Assembly (NCBI RefSeq): GCF_900091625.1
Contig: NZ_FMIC01000002.1
Span: 7,130,001-7,194,000 of the forward strand
DNA from: Micromonospora peucetia
GTDB lineage: Bacteria > Actinomycetota > Actinomycetes > Mycobacteriales > Micromonosporaceae
Direction: 5' to 3'
DNA: 64,000 nucleotides
Shown: positions 62,942 to 64,000 of the stretch, one piece after another
How positions within the stretch are numbered: position 1 is the first letter of the stretch
Layout: each line of letters begins with the position of its first letter
The notes under the pieces: generated by a model
Told to the model about the DNA's origin: nothing
The model's database searches: none
Seen by the model: the letters and a program-made list of their open reading frames with translations, nothing else
Translations under genes and position numbers: made by a program

Positions 62942-63975
62942 CCGGGCCGGAGCGGGTCGACCCCGCCCTCGTCGACATGCTGGACTCGGTGTTCGCGGCG
63001 CACCGCCCGGCGCGGACCGAGGTCGCCGCGACGCTGGACGTCGAGCTCTGGAAGCTGCTGGAGTCGCTGGGCCTGACCCGGCTCACCGGCGCCGAACCGT
63101 ACGGTGCGGGCGCCGGCTGGCCGGAGGCGGCGGCGTTGCTGGCGGCGGCTGCCCGGCACGCGGTGCCGCTGCCGCTGGCCGAGCACGACCTGCTCGCCGG
63201 GTGGCTGCTGGAGCGGGCGGGGCTGCCGGCCGACGGGGCCCTGCGTACCGCCTGCGTGCTGGACGCGGACGGGCGGGCCCGGGCGGTGCCGTGGGCGCAC
63301 GCCGCCGCCCGGATCGTGCTGCTCTTCCCCGCCGCCGACGGCTGGCGGGTCGCCGACGTGCCGGCCGCGGCGGTCGCGGTGACCGAAGCGGACAACGTCG
63401 CGGGTGAGCCCCGCGACGCGGTCGCGGTCGACCTCGCCGGGCTCGACGGGACGCCGGTCGACGCGGATCTCGCCGAGCGGCTGCTGCTGCGCGGTGCGCT
63501 CGCCCGGGCGGTGCAGATGTGCGGCGCGATGGACCGGGTCCTGGAGCTCTGTGTCGCGCACACCACCGCCCGGACGCAGTTCGGGCGTCCGCTGGCGGCC
63601 TTCCAGGCGGTGCAGGGCCTGGTGGCGGACATCGCCGCCGAGTCGTCCCTGGCCCGCGTCGCCACCGACGCGGCGGTGCTCCGCGCGGCGGAGGGTGACG
63701 ACGACGGCCTGGCCTTCGCGGTCGCGGTGGCCCGGTCCTGTGCCGGTCACGCGGCGTCGGTGGTGGTCCGCAACGCCCATCAGGTGCACGGCGCGATCGG
63801 CACCACCCTCGAACACGAGCTACACGGGCTCACCCGGCCGGTGCTCGCCTGGCGCTCCGAGTTCGGCTCCCTCCAGCACTGGGACGAGCTGCTGACCCGG
63901 GCCGCCCTCGATGCCGGCGGCGACGGGGTCTGGGCGCTGATCAGCCAGGGCACCCTGCCGACACCGCGCCGCTGA
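62938..63975 (+). CDS. Acyl-CoA dehydrogenase, partner subunit
   Basis: 345 residues. The ACAD N-domain is weakly recognisable, while ARTQFGRPLAAFQAVQGLVA and VVRNAHQVHGAIGTTLEHEL are clear ACAD C-domain signatures. It is shorter than its neighbour and lacks an obvious G-T-N-E end, as in the non-catalytic or half-site subunit of heterotetrameric ACADs (for example steroid side-chain ChsE-type pairs). Coupled to the preceding ACAD by ATGA. The natural acyl-CoA is unknown; the upstream crotonase belongs to the same route. Confidence 0.87.
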   Translation: MTGPERVDPALVDMLDSVFAAHRPARTEVAATLDVELWKLLESLGLTRLTGAEPYGAGAGWPEAAALLAAAARHAVPLPLAEHDLLAGWLLERAGLPADGALRTACVLDADGRARAVPWAHAAARIVLLFPAADGWRVADVPAAAVAVTEADNVAGEPRDAVAVDLAGLDGTPVDADLAERLLLRGALARAVQMCGAMDRVLELCVAHTTARTQFGRPLAAFQAVQGLVADIAAESSLARVATDAAVLRAAEGDDDGLAFAVAVARSCAGHAASVVVRNAHQVHGAIGTTLEHELHGLTRPVLAWRSEFGSLQHWDELLTRAALDAGGDGVWALISQGTLPTPRR

Positions 63976-64000
63976 CGCCGGTCGCCCACCTCGGCCCCGG

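Noticed and set aside
1..64000. tRNA, rRNA, IS elements, prophage and antibiotic-type biosynthesis modules
   Set aside because: None of their hallmarks (cloverleaf ends, transposase DDE motifs, phage structural genes, PKS/NRPS domains) were seen.

Overview
The window is about 64 kb of very GC-rich DNA with tightly packed genes, many GTG/TTG starts, and ATGA or GTGA stop-start overlaps. Gene content points to a filamentous actinobacterium, most likely Micromonosporaceae (Micromonospora or a close relative). This rests on a ParE/ParC pair, an NsrR-like regulator beside a flavohaemoglobin, a c-di-AMP riboswitch before a secreted cell-wall-type protein, a streptogrisin-like protease and actinobacterial-style leader peptides. 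The assignment is an inference from content; no rRNA or tRNA gene is present to confirm it.

Layout. (1) 1-15.2 kb: a cell-surface glycopolymer locus. It has a UDP-GlcNAc 2-epimerase, four GT4-type glycosyltransferases (one cut by the window edge), a DegT aminotransferase with a Gfo/Idh/MocA dehydrogenase, a TetR regulator facing a Wzm/Wzt (TagGH)-type exporter, a fused cytidylyltransferase-reductase predicted to make CDP-ribitol, and a membrane-anchored TagF-like polyol-phosphate polymerase. Together these suggest a teichoic-acid-like, amino-sugar-containing wall polymer. (2) 15.3-22.9 kb: a hydrolase, a secreted C39-type peptidase under a ydaO (c-di-AMP) riboswitch with a 28-residue ORF between them, a membrane O-acyltransferase, a secreted endonuclease/exonuclease/phosphatase-fold protein, an AlkB-like dioxygenase and a uracil/xanthine permease. 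Two intergenic hairpin repeats lie here. (3) 23-29.3 kb: parE-parC; ParC is interrupted by a 433-residue intein carrying LAGLIDADG motifs. (4) 29.2-51 kb: mostly housekeeping and stress genes: a decayed uridine-kinase fragment, a secreted SGNH hydrolase, NsrR-Hmp, a glycosyltransferase, a glycogen-debranching-like enzyme, an alcohol dehydrogenase, a 2H phosphoesterase, a DUF6493-like protein, a secreted S1 protease, a NYN-LOTUS protein, a two-component pair and a secreted endonuclease I.

(5) 51.2-58.9 kb: a frameshifted DUF2231 gene and then a coherent organosulfur cluster. It holds SsuD, SsuACB, a decayed sulfite-oxidase remnant, a flavin reductase, a YeiH-type exporter with a 48-residue one-helix partner, and a 30-residue leader peptide. 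The two ends of this cluster carry related 17-bp palindromes (13 of 17 positions identical), which suggests one sulfur regulator controls both arms. (6) 59-64 kb: a maltokinase-cap-like protein, an MBL-fold hydrolase whose stop region is tandemly duplicated, and a coupled enoyl-CoA hydratase plus two acyl-CoA dehydrogenases, the pair probably forming a heteromeric enzyme.

The most notable items are the ParC intein with an unusual block B, the riboswitch/short-ORF/peptidase arrangement, the shared sulfur palindrome with leader peptide, three decaying or frameshifted genes, and a long inverted-repeat intergenic element. No prophage, IS element, CRISPR array, tRNA or rRNA was found.
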